DNA of 57,496 nucleotides from Pezizomycotina sp. ARF18 (taxonomy: Eukaryota; Ascomycota), in the NCBI GenBank assembly GCA_002224055.1, contig AZLU01000081.1:1-57496 (forward strand), written 5' to 3'. A program made the translations under genes and the position numbers. Positions within the stretch are counted from its first letter, which is position 1. The number at the start of each line of letters is the position of its first letter. Under the pieces are notes generated by a model. It was not told the origin of the DNA and made no database searches. It saw only the letters and a program-made list of their open reading frames with translations. Positions 1 through 12,118 of this stretch are shown here, piece after piece.

Positions 1-80
1 AAAAAAAAAAAAAAAAAAAAAGAAAAGAAAAAAAAATCGTACGGTATAACTCTGGAATATTGTCCATATTGCAATATACG

Positions 81-799
81 TCAGAGTATCATAACCAAGC
101 CCACGTGATTAATACTCTCCCCATGGATCATCGGCAAGCCTGTCAAAAGCCGATGGGGAGAAATCCAAGTCGGTCGATTTGCAGCCCACGCACCGATCCA
201 CAACCGTAACATCGACGGAGACGTTCTCGCCGCCCGTCGTTCTTTGCGCCGGGCGCGCCGATATTGTAAGCCTCGTTGTTTGCTTTGTACCGCGTCGCCC
301 GGATCTTCCTGCCGCACAAGGGGTTGCATTGGGTTCGAGCCCGTCATCTCGGCATCCCAAAGGAAATGGCTAACCGCGACGATATAGTCGGTATCTTTCG
401 AAGTAATCCCGCACGCGCCAAGCCCCGTACCGTAATACGTCGCGTCTCCTTGATAAGATTTTCGTTTCCGGGGAGAGGAGGAACGGACTGAAAAAGATAT
501 TTTTTACAAGTAGGATTTCTATAGTGATTTACGTGATTTACCTAGAGAGGGAGAATGCCCGCGCGACCTACGCTTCTTCTTGTGCTTAATTCCGACGCCG
601 ATACCGACCGATAGCACAATGATAAAGACAACGAATATCCCGCGCCGATCAAAACCACTTCCTACGAATCCCAGGATCCGACCGGGTTCGATAGCGTGGG
701 TTTTTCGTAGAGCGGAGCATTTGGAATTTGCGCCTAGATGTCGTAGAAGGGTTGTCTCGGTGACCTCGACATCGCCATTTCTTCCTTTGTCGAATCCAT
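81..799 (-). CDS. membrane-anchored barwin/RlpA-like double-psi beta-barrel protein (frameshifted)
   Basis: The C-terminal half reads as the fungal RlpA/barwin/expansin-like fold. A GDATYYGTGLGACG block is followed by IVAVS, then NPLCGRKIRATR, then VTVVDRCVGC with DLDFSPSAFDRLAD. The Cys pairs and the DRC-x-GC signature are intact. Before the domain, residues translated from about 650-560 form one hydrophobic segment (IFVVFIIVLSVGIGVGI) followed by a basic KHKKKRRSR stretch, so the protein looks like a type II, single-anchor surface protein. The start is ATG at 799 (MDSTKEE). A 54-bp GT-AG intron fits 488-541. At least four one-base shifts separate these blocks, which I attribute to sequence error. 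Family members are secreted or surface proteins that may bind wall glycans; the substrate is unknown. Confidence 0.8.
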
Positions 800-1897
800 A
801 GTGGGCGATAATGAAAAGGAGGGGAAGGAAAGGGGAATTTAAAATAAGAATTCTCGAAGATTAAAAAAAGAAAGAAACGATAAACGAGGAGGAGAACAGA
901 ATGACGGAAAAGCGTAAGGGATGTAATTGCGATGAGGGAATAAAAAAAAAAAAAAAAAAAAGAAAAAGGAGCGTGCGGCCAAAAAATGATGCAGCGAAAT
1001 ATTACGTTAAAACCATCTATCGGTGTCTTTGGGGGACGTCTCGTTTTTTAAGTGGTTGAAATATGAAAACATGCAGGCGCCACGATTTCCCTTACCTTTT
1101 TCTTCCTGAAAATTAAAAATTAAAAATTGTTTTTTCTCATCCTGAAAAGGGGATTGGTCGTGTTTGAAAACTGAAAAAAAACTGATAGGGAAGCGGGTCC
1201 CGCTACTCAATCAGGGCCAAGGATTCCCATCCGGACTGAGAGAGAGAGCGAGAAGGATAAAAGAGCGATCGATACACGAGAGATTGCGAGCGTCTAAAAA
1301 TACCAAGAGGTACTTTTGTTTATATAATGTCCTTATATAGATAGCATTCAAACAATTGCAGGTTCAAGCACTCAATCGTGTAGAGAAGGGGTGGGGACAT
1401 CGTTATATTAACAAGAGCGCTGCGCACAGGTGGTACAAACGTATTTATTAGGCGAGGAGTTTCCAAGACTTGGAGGTGTATATTCATCGATAATTAACAA
1501 GGTCGATCACAAATAGGCGAATTGAGACTTGCACTTTTTCTTCTTGTTTTTTTTTTTTCTTTCTGTAAACTAAATTTACTAAGAGTGTATCAATTTGTAT
1601 ACAAGGTGAAGGATAACGAGAAATTAGGTTGAACAGGGAACTGAGGTACCTTGGTGAAGCGATGTTAAACAGAATCGGAGCGAAGCAGTGCCAGTAGTTA
1701 CAGGGAAAGAAACGGTCAGTCATTCTAAGATATAAAAAGAAAGGCACGAGCCAGTCACACGCCGGTATCTGTAGGAAGAGAGAAAAAAAAAAGGTGTGCT
1801 TCCACAGGAGACAGTCAACAACTCAGCGGTTGCGTACAACGCTACATCGCCGTGGAACATTTGTCGCCGAGCCTCGATAAGTATATAGATGACGGGA
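800..1897. other. intergenic, no gene seen
   Basis: This AT-rich interval lies between the start of the barwin-like gene and the 3' end of SDH2. It holds a poly-A run of about 20 nt near 942-961 and a short GA-rich tract near 1240-1252. The open frames here show no family motif. Confidence 0.6.
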
Positions 1898-3056
<1,159 letters not shown>

Positions 3057-5483
3057 TGAGTGTGTCTTCGGAAAGGGCTGATGTTTTTTTTTTTTTTTTT
3101 TTTTTTCTAGTAACCGTTCAGTTCTTTCCGGCCCCGTCTCCAATTCGAGATTTGACGTTGCAAAAAGAAGAGAAAAGAGAGATTGAAAAAAAAAGAAAAA
3201 AAAAAAGGTGTGTCGAATTGGGCTAAAGGAGAAGGGAAGGGATTTTTTGGATGTTGTAAATGTTCTCGTAATAATTGGTTCCTTCGAAGAGTTGATGCTT
3301 CTTGTATGGTTACTTAAGAAAAGAGTTTCTTGTGTGTGAGTGAACCTCGGTTAAGCCAAAAGACACGGGCAAAAAGAGAAATAGCAACAAGTAATATTGG
3401 AATACTACTTGAGTAAGTATATATTTCAGCCAATAGAAGATCCGGTATAGTAATTTTTGTCTGGTATGTCTGGTATAAAAAAATCCTCCCCCGTGGGAGT
3501 GCTATTTAATTATACTGCACGCTCAGCGCCAAATCGGGAGATATATAAAGAAGAAGAAGAAGAAGAAGCGGATGTTGCCAAAGTTGAAACTCGGCTCTCA
3601 TCGAGCTCTGTCTGTATCACCCGCGATCGATCACACATTTGATATACAGCACTAAGCAGATATTACATCTACTTATAATAACAATAATTTTATTTGAATA
3701 TAAAATATATATACAGTACTAAGTATGTACTTGGTATTCTAATGGTCAACTACTTTATTTAAGTAAATGTATAGAGATTTTTCGCAGGTACGGTGCAGCA
3801 GTTACTCGATAAATAATTCTATCAGGTATCATCATTATTACCGTCCTCATTCATTACTGTCCTTGATGTACTGACATGTATTGACGAGAGCTTTTCCGAC
3901 CGGTTAAAACCAGGAGGTACCAAGTATTCATATAACATTCCGGACCTCGTCGTTTCAAAAACACAACGACATTTCCAACTTTATATAGATTACAGCCGTT
4001 TCCAGCATGGATACAGCGAAAGATATCTTAGTGGACAATAATTATAATTGGCTTTCCCGATTCAGGTGCAAATAGAAGCTGAGGGCCGCAAATGGTGTTT
4101 ACTGCGTTCGAGAATATCCAACTTCGACCTAAATTTACCAAGATGAGAACAACTGCAGTAGTAGGTTTCTTCTTGGTATATCTCGGAATGTACCCATTTC
4201 CGATATAAACATCGTGGATTTAGAAGGTAGTTGTTAACGTTGTTGTATAGGTAAGAAACTTTCATCAGAAGCGTACTTGGAAGTCGATAAACGAAAGAAT
4301 ATGCCTATATAGTTTAAGGCTGGATTATACAAAGGAAGGACAATGAAGCACTCAAGTACTCTCCGTTATAACAAAAGACAGCTTTCCCCTTTTTATTCCC
4401 CCTCCAAGAAAAAAAAGAAAAAAAAGAAAAAAAAAAAGCGAACAATGAAAACGCGGTTGCAAAGAATAATCTTGCCCTTCTGAAACGACTAAGGCATTAA
4501 ACCCTTTCAAAAGGCGCTGTTTTTACCATCTATCCAGTGCTACTCATTGCCTCGGGTTAAAGAGGTGAATGCTTTTTGAAAGGGATATTATTTATACTAT
4601 TCGTAGTTTACGTTCGTTTACTTTTTTTTTTTTTTTTTTTACAACTTTCGATCGTTTGACTTCATATATCGTGTATGATCGTTAAGGCACTAGGAATAAT
4701 TTCTTAGGCGGGTCTTTTGGGGGTTTCCACCAGTCGCGCTCAAAAAACCTTAAAAAGATTAACGTAATACTGTCGGCCTTAAAAAGAAGTAGCTCATATA
4801 TGAAAAGGAGGAATTCTTGCTCAAATTTGGGTTACATCTCAGCTTTTATCATCAACCCAACAATTTATCATCGACGCCATCGTCCTCGTCGCTTCATATC
4901 TGCCCCGGTACACAATAGAGATCAAGAAACAACCAGCCCTCCTACAAGTATACTTGCAATTACCTTTATATACTTTCACTCTCGAATATTCTTCCAAGCC
5001 TTGTATTTTGGATTGCGATCTAACCAACGAAAGGTTTCCACGCCAACGACAAGCTCAGATTTCACCTCCAGATATATCCCATTCGATACAGCTGATAACA
5101 GGGTCCTAAGCTCCAATTCGAAGCTACACTCTACAGGCAAAGGAAAAATAAAGTGGCTCATCCTAACAGTCATCCGACTTGGTAGAAAATTGATGTTGTA
5201 GAATGGGGGTTCATTCCTCACACCGTCAGGCAGCGTAGGCACAGGATTCGGGGTACGGTACAATATGTCGTTATCGTGCACTACCACTAACCCTAGGCTA
5301 GATTGGAACGTTTGGTCGAATTCTCGTCGAAACTATGTGCGTTTGCTTCAGGACGGAAACGAGCACCGGCTCGCTCAAGGACCCGAACGGCGCATTCACC
5401 CTTCTACCGCCACAGGAAAAACTCTGCGCGAGGACTGAAGTAATTCAACTACCCGAAAGTGTCATCTCGACGACAAAGACGAT
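3057..5483. other. intergenic, SDH2 upstream region
   Basis: AT-rich region with poly-T at about 3084-3106 and 4622-4640, a short GAA/AAG repeat at 3549-3568 and purine-rich low-complexity DNA near 4410-4440. Overlapping open frames exist on both strands at 4800-5290, but neither matches a family I know. The SDH2 promoter should lie just above 3056. Confidence 0.5.
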
Positions 5484-6377
5484 ATGGAGGTTTCTTTAAT
5501 CGACTGGACACCGTCGCAAAGCCACCTAGAAAGGCTCCAGAGGGAAAATCTGGACCTCGGTACCTCCAACGCCTGGAATTCAAATTCCGTATAGAGACAA
5601 GTACGACCTACCGCTCACGGAGGAAGAAGAAACCTCTTCTCGCTCATCGTCTCCAGAGTCAGATTCCAGCGATTCGAGTATGCTTGACGAGTCAGACGAA
5701 GAATACGACAGGGCACAGCCAAGGACGTCTGAGTCGGAAGTTGAGGTTGGCGAAAGTGATTTCAAAGAGGTGGACAGTGTCGGAGCCACAGAGGAGGAGG
5801 AGGATGACGAGGATAGCTCTGGTGGTCCCGAGATGAGCTGGAAATGACTCTCATGTGGGAACGTAGTCAGTTGTTGAACGGCAGACGGCAGCGCTCACCC
5901 AGTCCTGAACTCGAACACGCCTCTTCAAAACGCCGGCTGCCTGAGATTGACGTTGGTGTTGCTTGCCAACGGGCGTTTAACGGCGCGCCACACCGTTGGG
6001 CCTCCCTCAACAATGCATTGGCGTCGACGGGTGTTACAAGGCAGTCTATTTATGAGGATTACTTTGAGGAGCACCCAAGCGAGGATGCGGACTCGCCACA
6101 CGCCACGGAAATGCTCATGGACCATCTTTTCCGGCACAATTCCTCGAACGATCCCGACTACTGCGATACGGCGACTTCTCTCGGCCCTGGTCAGGATAGT
6201 GGTGGTAAGTATTCTTTCCAGCCGTATCAAGACTTGGGCCTATTATCGTCGGAAGCCTTGGAACTATTGGACAATGGCATGGAGACGGACGATGAGAGAG
6301 ATTTATCAGACGTTGCAGGGGCCCAGAGAATCATAACGTCGACCCTAGTCTTTTTAACTGGGCGGATGGCGTACTAG
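5484..6377 (+). CDS. hypothetical acidic, Ser-rich protein
   Basis: I do not recognise this family. ATG at 5484 gives MEVSLIDWTPSQSHLERLQR. A one-base shift near 5590 leads into a long acidic stretch (RDKYDLPLTEEEETSSRSSS onward, ending EEEEDDEDSSGG near 5830). A second shift near 5850 leads into a less biased C-terminal half containing RRQRSPSPELEHASSKRRLP and IYEDYFEEHPSED. The whole is about 295 residues, largely predicted disordered by composition, with a KRR basic patch that could be a nuclear signal. No membrane segment or signal peptide is visible. The consistent acidic coding bias across the shift supports a real gene; the function is unknown. Confidence 0.6.
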
Positions 6378-6635
6378 GAGAATAGACGCGTTATTTCACT
6401 GCATTATTAAAGTACCGCTCCTGTTATCGCTATTGTTATTATTATCTTTTTTCCTTCTCTTATCAAGTTCTCATTTGCTTCATATAGGCGTTGCAAGCTT
6501 TTTCTTCTCCTTTTGCGGGCGAAACATGTACCATACCTTTGAATCTCTCGGAACAAACTGGGGTTTAAAGCTTAGAAGGAATGCCCTACTTTTATTTTAT
6601 TTTATTTATTTTTTTCGGATATTATTGAGCTCTTC

Positions 6636-6701
6636 TTGTCTCGTACCCAGCCTCTCCCAAAGGGACAGCCTCTCCCAAAGGAGAGGCTGGGTACGAGACA
6701 A
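6636..6701. mobile_element. 66-bp foldback element with 22-bp terminal inverted repeats and 8-bp flanking duplication
   Basis: Arms 6636-6657 and 6680-6701 are perfect reverse complements (22 bp, starting TTGTCTCGTACC). Immediately outside them the 8-mer AGCTCTTC occurs on both sides (6628-6635 and 6702-6709), as expected for a target-site duplication. The interior carries a second copy of CAGCCTCTCCCAAAGG (6648-6663 and 6666-6681). An 8-bp duplication is typical of hAT-type transposition. There is no coding capacity, so if mobile it would be non-autonomous. It sits downstream of the acidic-protein gene. Confidence 0.6.
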
Positions 6702-7042
6702 AGCTCTTCCCTTGTTGAATAATTTGTGATATCTACGATCTACATCAAACACGCATGCAAAATATATAAAACTTCCACGAAACGTAGCCACAGAAGCTAG
6801 TCTAGAGTATAGACATTGAATTCTTAGGCACCTCAGCTGTCGGAGCGCTATTTCTGATGCTGGACGAGAGAAACCCCCGTTACCGCCGAAGCTGTGCCCA
6901 TTAATTTCAATTTTATAGTTTGGCAATTATTCGAACCGGCCTTGGCACGTCACTTTCCTTATCTCTACATCTCGAAAGCTTTCAATAATAATATTTCTCC
7001 AACTTCTTCTTTCTTTCCACAACTACAAACCGTTACCGTCAG

Positions 7043-8054
7043 ATGGCAGCTCCACGACCTCCGATAAACGATGCAGAAGCTTTGGAACCACTACCTAGTA
7101 TTACATACCTTCTCGTTGGCTCCCCAGGCTGCGGTAAGACGTCGTTTTTGAGGTAGGAACGAGTTCTCATTCTCTCTAATTCGGCCAATGGCCTTCCTAT
7201 ATCGCTAGACAAATCACGGCTCGATTAACTTTCATTGCAGCCGAATAACCACTGGAATCCTCGACATTGTACGTTTTAGCCCGTACCCTCTTCTCGCACG
7301 CATATCCTACAATACTGACAAGGGTCACTAATAAAAAAAAAATCTTTTCATAGGACGAGCCTCCGCCTTACCACGTATCGAATACTCCGTGGTGCTTGAA
7401 AAACACGGCTCAGCGAAATGCGCCTTGCCTAGAATTCTACGAAGGCGTATATCTGGACGAGCAAGATTCACCGCTTCGCCCGGATGTTGTGGTACTGTGC
7501 TTCGACATTGGAAATAGGGAATCTATGATGGCGCTGGCAGGCCTCGTGGGTTGTCCCCTCCCATTACTCTTTTCTTTTTTTTTCTCTCCTTCTTTTCATT
7601 TCTTATAAGTTTTTGATATAGATGACGTTGCCAATATTGAAGTATTATTATTCTAGAACAAAAGTATCGCCACGCGTATGGGATGGACGTCCCAACTTTA
7701 GTCCTTGGGTTGAAAGAGATTTGAGGAGCGAGATAAAAGAAGAGGAGATAGTTATTCCCACAGGAAGTAAAGCCTCTTTTCTTTTCTTTTCCTCACGAAA
7801 GGTTTTCCTGCACTGCTGGCTTGTTATCACTAAGAAAATTTTTCATCATGCGACCACCATCGTACCATATTTTGCAGGGATATCGATTCACCCAGCAGCT
7901 CGAATGCACCGGCTACATGGAATGTTCGGCTCGTACCGGTGAATTAATACCGTTGGTCGTCGAGGACCTCGTCAAGAAGGGTCTGGATGTGAAGATGGGG
8001 ATCCTGCATGGGAGAAACGCGAGCGGGCTCATGGCTGGTTGTACCCTGTCGTGA
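7043..8054 (+). CDS. divergent Rho-like small GTPase with C-terminal CaaX box
   Basis: ATG at 7043 gives MAAPRPPINDAEALEPLPS followed by beta-strand/P-loop ITYLLVGSPGCGKTSFL, a canonical GxxxxGKT/S G1 motif. Introns fit 7153-7240 and 7269-7353; further introns are likely near 7551-7621 and 7790-7877. Downstream are RPDVVVLCFDIGNRES, a G4-position motif VPTLVLGLK-RDLRSE (restored across one A-run shift), and GYRFTQQLECTGYMECSARTGEL, the Rho-type G5 ECSA motif. The last four residues are CTLS, a CaaX-type prenylation signal. A normal DxxG switch II motif is not evident; LEFYEGVYLDE occupies that place. The role is unknown; membrane-attached signalling is likely from the family. Confidence 0.8.
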
Positions 8055-8976
8055 AAAAAGAGAATCGTGAATGCAGGTCGTTTTGATTTGTTATCCGAGC
8101 GACAACTCTTGCAAGGGGGTACGTCATAGGATATCCTTCTATCGTGAAGATATACAATTCTATTCGAAGATGACGAAAAAAACGAAAACATTGACGATGC
8201 ACTTTCAAAGGATGACTCCACCGCAAGCAATTGCTGTGCGTTGACCAACTCATGGGTTTGGAGTTTTGGGGGAAGAAAGGAATGGTTGGCGGCTCTTTTT
8301 CCTATCCATTAAAAAGCGATATCGTGCAACCTATTCTTTCTCTTTTTCTCTTCTTTCTTCATGCACGGTTGAAATTTTTTTTAATGGGTTGGCGCGGGAA
8401 AAGAAAAAAGGAAAATAAAAATTATAAGCCCACCTGACGTGTCGACGACCCTGAATGAAACTGCACAGAACAAAAAAAAATTTACACATACTTATGCAAG
8501 AAAGAGAAGCGCCTTTTCGTAGGCAAGGCTTGGAGGCGACTACAGGAAAATAAATAAGTAAGAGAAGAAGCACGCAGAGTAGTTGGCAAATCTAGTCTGG
8601 ACCCTATACATCGTAGGGTCCCAGACTATAGCAAATCGAAGTTTCTATCCCCCAAAGCAGTAAAAGCAATGGCGTCTGATTGATCCGATGATTCCGATCC
8701 TAATATACCTGCATGAGGTCAGGAAATGCGGTAAAAAGGATGTACCCACTCATTTTGCTTTTTTTTTTTTTTCGACTATCCCTTCTATATTCGACGGTCT
8801 TATCCCGGATCTTTTTATTAAATTGCTTTCCCCATAAATACGGGGGGGCAGTCCCCTTGCTTCGTGGAATTTCCAGAATATAAGGGATAAGGATCACAAC
8901 CACATTCATCCAATAGCCCCAAGCCCCTCTCTCCTTTTCTTTCTTCGTCCCTACTATCTTCTAAAAACCACAAAGT
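8055..8976. other. intergenic with one foldback element
   Basis: AT-rich spacer between the GTPase and BTB genes. Apart from the small inverted repeat at 8593-8629 and short T and A runs, I see no gene. Confidence 0.5.
8593..8629. mobile_element. short foldback element, possibly related to the 11.5 kb locus
   Basis: The left arm from 8593 (TAGTCTGG-ACCCTA) pairs with the right arm 8613-8628, whose reverse complement is TAGTCTGGGACCCTAC; the arms differ by one missing G. The 7-mer GCAAATC flanks both sides (8586-8592 and 8631-8637), giving 7 of 8 matches if an 8-bp duplication is assumed. The right-arm 16-mer recurs exactly at 11494-11509. It resembles a tiny non-autonomous element; it could also be a stem-loop of other origin. 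Confidence 0.45.
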
Positions 8977-10414
8977 ATGATGTCCGACGATATCGCGTAC
9001 GAATCCGCAAACGAAATGTCTGTACCATCCGAAATTTTTACCACGCGAGCACAGAGATAACCGAGCCGGAGACTGAGCCTGAAAAGGTCGTTTTCACAGG
9101 AAGGCATTCAAGACCCGTAAGTAAATCTTCAATTTTCTCTTGCTTGACCTAATCTTTGCGCCCTGTATTTTGCGGTTTGCTTCTTTCCTGCTTCGTGGCT
9201 CTAATATTACTCTGTTCTAGACTAGCCCAACAATGGTTGCTCGGCGGTCGTTTTCGAGCGTTAAGGAGGAGAAGTTGCTCGGTTCGCCCGTCGTCAGCGC
9301 GAAGAAAGTACAACAGCCCGAACTGCATCCGGACTTCTTGAACTGCGAACAAATAACTGTCGTTCCGGACGCTGATATCGCGCTTCTCGTTGGCGCTCCT
9401 GATTCGCCGGAGCGCAGGAAGATTTTTGTCAGCTCCACTATCCTCGCCATCGGCAGTTCCTACTTTCGCGCCATCTTGATGCCAAACCGTTTCACGGAAG
9501 GTATCTCGTTCCACAGACACAAGTCCCTGGAGCTCAACCTTTTCGACGACGAACCCGTTGCCGTCACGACCGTATGTTACATCCTGCACCTGCAGAGCCA
9601 CAAGGTGCCCAAGTGTCTCAACGGAGACGAGCTTGCCGAGGTAGCCATCGTCCTGGACAAATATGACTGCATCCAAGCAGCCTGGGCTTGGACGAGACAT
9701 TGGATGGCTGGGGACGTAGTTCGCCAAGAATTGGCGGAGGAAGGCAAGGAGGAATCTTGGTTCAACGACGACCTCGGCTCGATTACTCTGTTGGATTCAA
9801 AGGAGAAGAACTGCTATCAAAGTGGGTATTCATTGCTTGGGTTTTAGGGACGAGCGCGTCTTCAAGCTCTGCGCCAATGCGCTCTCCTGGAAAATGCTGG
9901 AGGGTGACCAGGCTGATGATGAGTTCTTCCTGAGGTTGCCGAATCTTGCAGAGTAGTGCTCTATTACTGTTTTGACACCAAAAAAAGAGGTTATTTAGTA
10001 GTTACTAATTCTATCACCTTTTTCTACTCATAGGAGATCTTATCGATACTCGCCGCGCCTGCATCAACGACCTGCATAATTGCACGCAGAACTTTATCGA
10101 CAAGTTTGTCGAGGACGGTGTCTGCGAAGTTGCCTACTATTATGGTAACCATATGCCTCGCGACTGCGACGCCAGGGTTATCGGCACGACCATGAAGGCC
10201 TGCGCGAGGCCGAGCTGTACCCACCGTACAAGATCGAGAGGTGGGCCAAGACCGCCTCTGAGCTGCTCGGCGACCTTCGCGCTGTCGCCCGCAGCGTATT
10301 CTGCGCCGACGAGCACCGCCATAGCATTTCGCCCAGCCACATGCTCCTGGAGCGTTGGACAACGTCAGGGAAGGCATGCGCCGCTTTACTATGGACGCAT
10401 ATGTCCGCAACTAG
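8977..10414 (+). CDS. fungal BTB/POZ domain protein
   Basis: The start MMSDDIAYESANEMSVPSE (8977) is joined through one shift to EPETEPEKVVFTGRHSRP, then an intron of roughly 120 bp ending at 9222, then SPTMVARRSFSSVKEEK. The BTB fold follows: ITVVPDADIALLVGA, RRKIFVSSTILAIGSSYFRA, LNLFDDEPVAVTTVCYILH and ELAEVAIVLDKYDCIQAAW. Conserved BTB spacing (VPDxDI ... VSSxxL ... YFRAIL ... LADKYDC) is clear. Further on are DERVFKLCANALSWKML, an intron ending about 10034, and a C-terminal helical region ending FTMDAYVRN with TAG at 10412-10414. Such proteins mediate protein interaction, sometimes as cullin-3 adaptors; no Kelch or MATH partner domain is seen. At least three one-base shifts are present. 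Confidence 0.85.
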
Positions 10415-11427
10415 CAACCGTCATTTCAACTCGCGTCCTTTTTCTATAAAAAGTTGTTCGAATTCTCGTTTTCCATTTTCTTTTCTTTCGTATTCGTTTC
10501 TCGCTTTGCCTTCCCCTTAGACTATAAACGCCACATTCTATATGGAGCATTACAGAATTTTCTACCCAAGGGTGGTACTTGCCGTTTCTCTTCCTTCCTT
10601 CCTTTCTTTCTTTTTTTTTTTCAATTCTTTAAATTCTCTCACCATTTATATATTCTAACGATTCACGATATTATGTTACTACGACCTTTCAACGCTATAT
10701 TTGCCGGAGGACACCGTCTGATACCAATTCTGCTTTCTTCTATTCCTTCCGTATCATTTATTCCTTAGGAGTTCCAACAAAAAAAAAATTTTTTTTTCGA
10801 TTGATTATTCTTTTCTGTTCTTTTTCTATAGTGTACTTCGCAAGCTGCGAAATATGTAATAATAGGCTTGTATTATAATAGCATCTGGTTCACAACTCAA
10901 TTTAAGTAGAAGACTTCTTGATCTTAAACATACCAGTCCATCTCTATGTTCTTCCCGAGAGTGCTGGAGGCAAATATTTGGGCACGAAACAACATATATT
11001 AGCTATCATTCTAATTGTGAAGTAATTTACGTTTTTGTGGATGTTGCTGGAAATATATTGCAGGAATCCATTCTAAACATTCGAGCTGCTCGGGTCGCAG
11101 GAGAAGCGCTATTCTAGGGTTCAACTGTTTATATTAGTGAGAACTTTCCACTGTTGGGGACCCTAAATCCGCAGCGCGAAGGCTCTGCATATACACCTAA
11201 ATAGTAAAACATCTTACTTGTACCCGAAAGGAAGCTTTTATTATTATAATTATTATTATTAGCATGAACCGATGAAGTGCTCCTTAGTGTAAGTTGACAG
11301 CACTTATAATGAGACGATACATTTGATAATATAAAAGATTACTATCTTTTTTTTTGTTCGTTCTTCTGCAACTAGAGTTAAGGCTATCTAGGTAATTCTT
11401 TCCCGACCTCTGATACTCCTCTTGTGA

Positions 11428-11521
11428 GGGTCTCCAGACTAGATACCCTCCCTTCCCCAAGTAAAATAAAATAAAATAAAATAAACCTTCCTCTAGTCTG
11501 GGACCCTACCGAGTAGGGTAT
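11428..11521. repeat. inverted-repeat locus sharing a 16-mer with the 8.6 kb foldback
   Basis: Right side 11494-11509 reads TAGTCTGGGACCCTAC, identical to the reverse complement of 8613-8628, and is followed by GTAGGGTATC. The left side 11428-11449 is nearly its reverse complement, with the two halves in permuted order (it contains TCCAGACTA and GATACCCT). Between them is an AAAAT repeat (11463-11485). This could be two inverted copies of the same short element. Confidence 0.5.
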
Positions 11522-11902
11522 CTTTCCATAATCATCTTTACCTTTAACTATATACTTAGTAAGTATAAGGGCAGTGAAAATTTCAAAAAGCGGAAAAAAC
11601 TTCGCAGCGCAAAAAAGCACGACATCTTCTCGTGCAGCTAAAACTCATGCACCTAAACCTAAAGATTTGTATTGCCTCAATCCCGCAAAGGATTTAGTTT
11701 TTCACTCTTCAGGGTCTTTTTGGACTTGCCTATTTTCCCTTCTTTTTCTGTCTTCCTTTTTATTCTATGCTTTTTTTTTTTTCCCCTACGTCGCCGAAGA
11801 ATCGACAAAACGCCATCAACTAATTCGCGTAGGGCACAGAATAAGAACGAACTTCTGATCGCAAAAGGTTTCTCCGCTTGCTCAAACAGCAATTCGAAGG
11901 TC

Positions 11903-12118
11903 CAAAAACCAAAAACCAAAAACCAAAAAAGAAAAAAGAAAAAAGAAAAAAGAAAAAAAAAAGAAAAAAGAAAAAAGAAAAGAAAAAAGAAAAAAGAAAA
12001 AAGAAAAAGAAAGAAAAAAGAAAAAAAGAAAAAAGAAAAAAGAAAATAAAAAAAAATAAAAAAAAATAAAAAATAAAAAATAAAAAATAAAAAGAAAAGA
12101 GAAAGGAAAAGAAAAGAA
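11903..12118. repeat. AAAAAG/AAAAAC purine-rich tract
   Basis: About 215 bp almost entirely of A with periodic G or C: CCAAAAA repeats grade into AAAAAG units and then AAAAAAT units. Long Lys-only and Phe-only open frames here are artefacts of the repeat. Confidence 0.9.

Noticed and set aside
1-35. Window-end poly-A as a possible telomere or transcript tail
   Set aside because: No TTAGGG-type repeats are present; similar A-runs occur throughout the window.
325-345. GGTTCGAGCCC resembling a tRNA B box
   Set aside because: It lies inside the barwin-like coding region and no cloverleaf fits.
4800-5290. Overlapping open frames on both strands (plus-strand 133 residues, minus-strand about 100 and 62 residues)
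   Set aside because: Neither strand shows a domain, splice pattern or start context that decides between them, and both end in AT-rich DNA.
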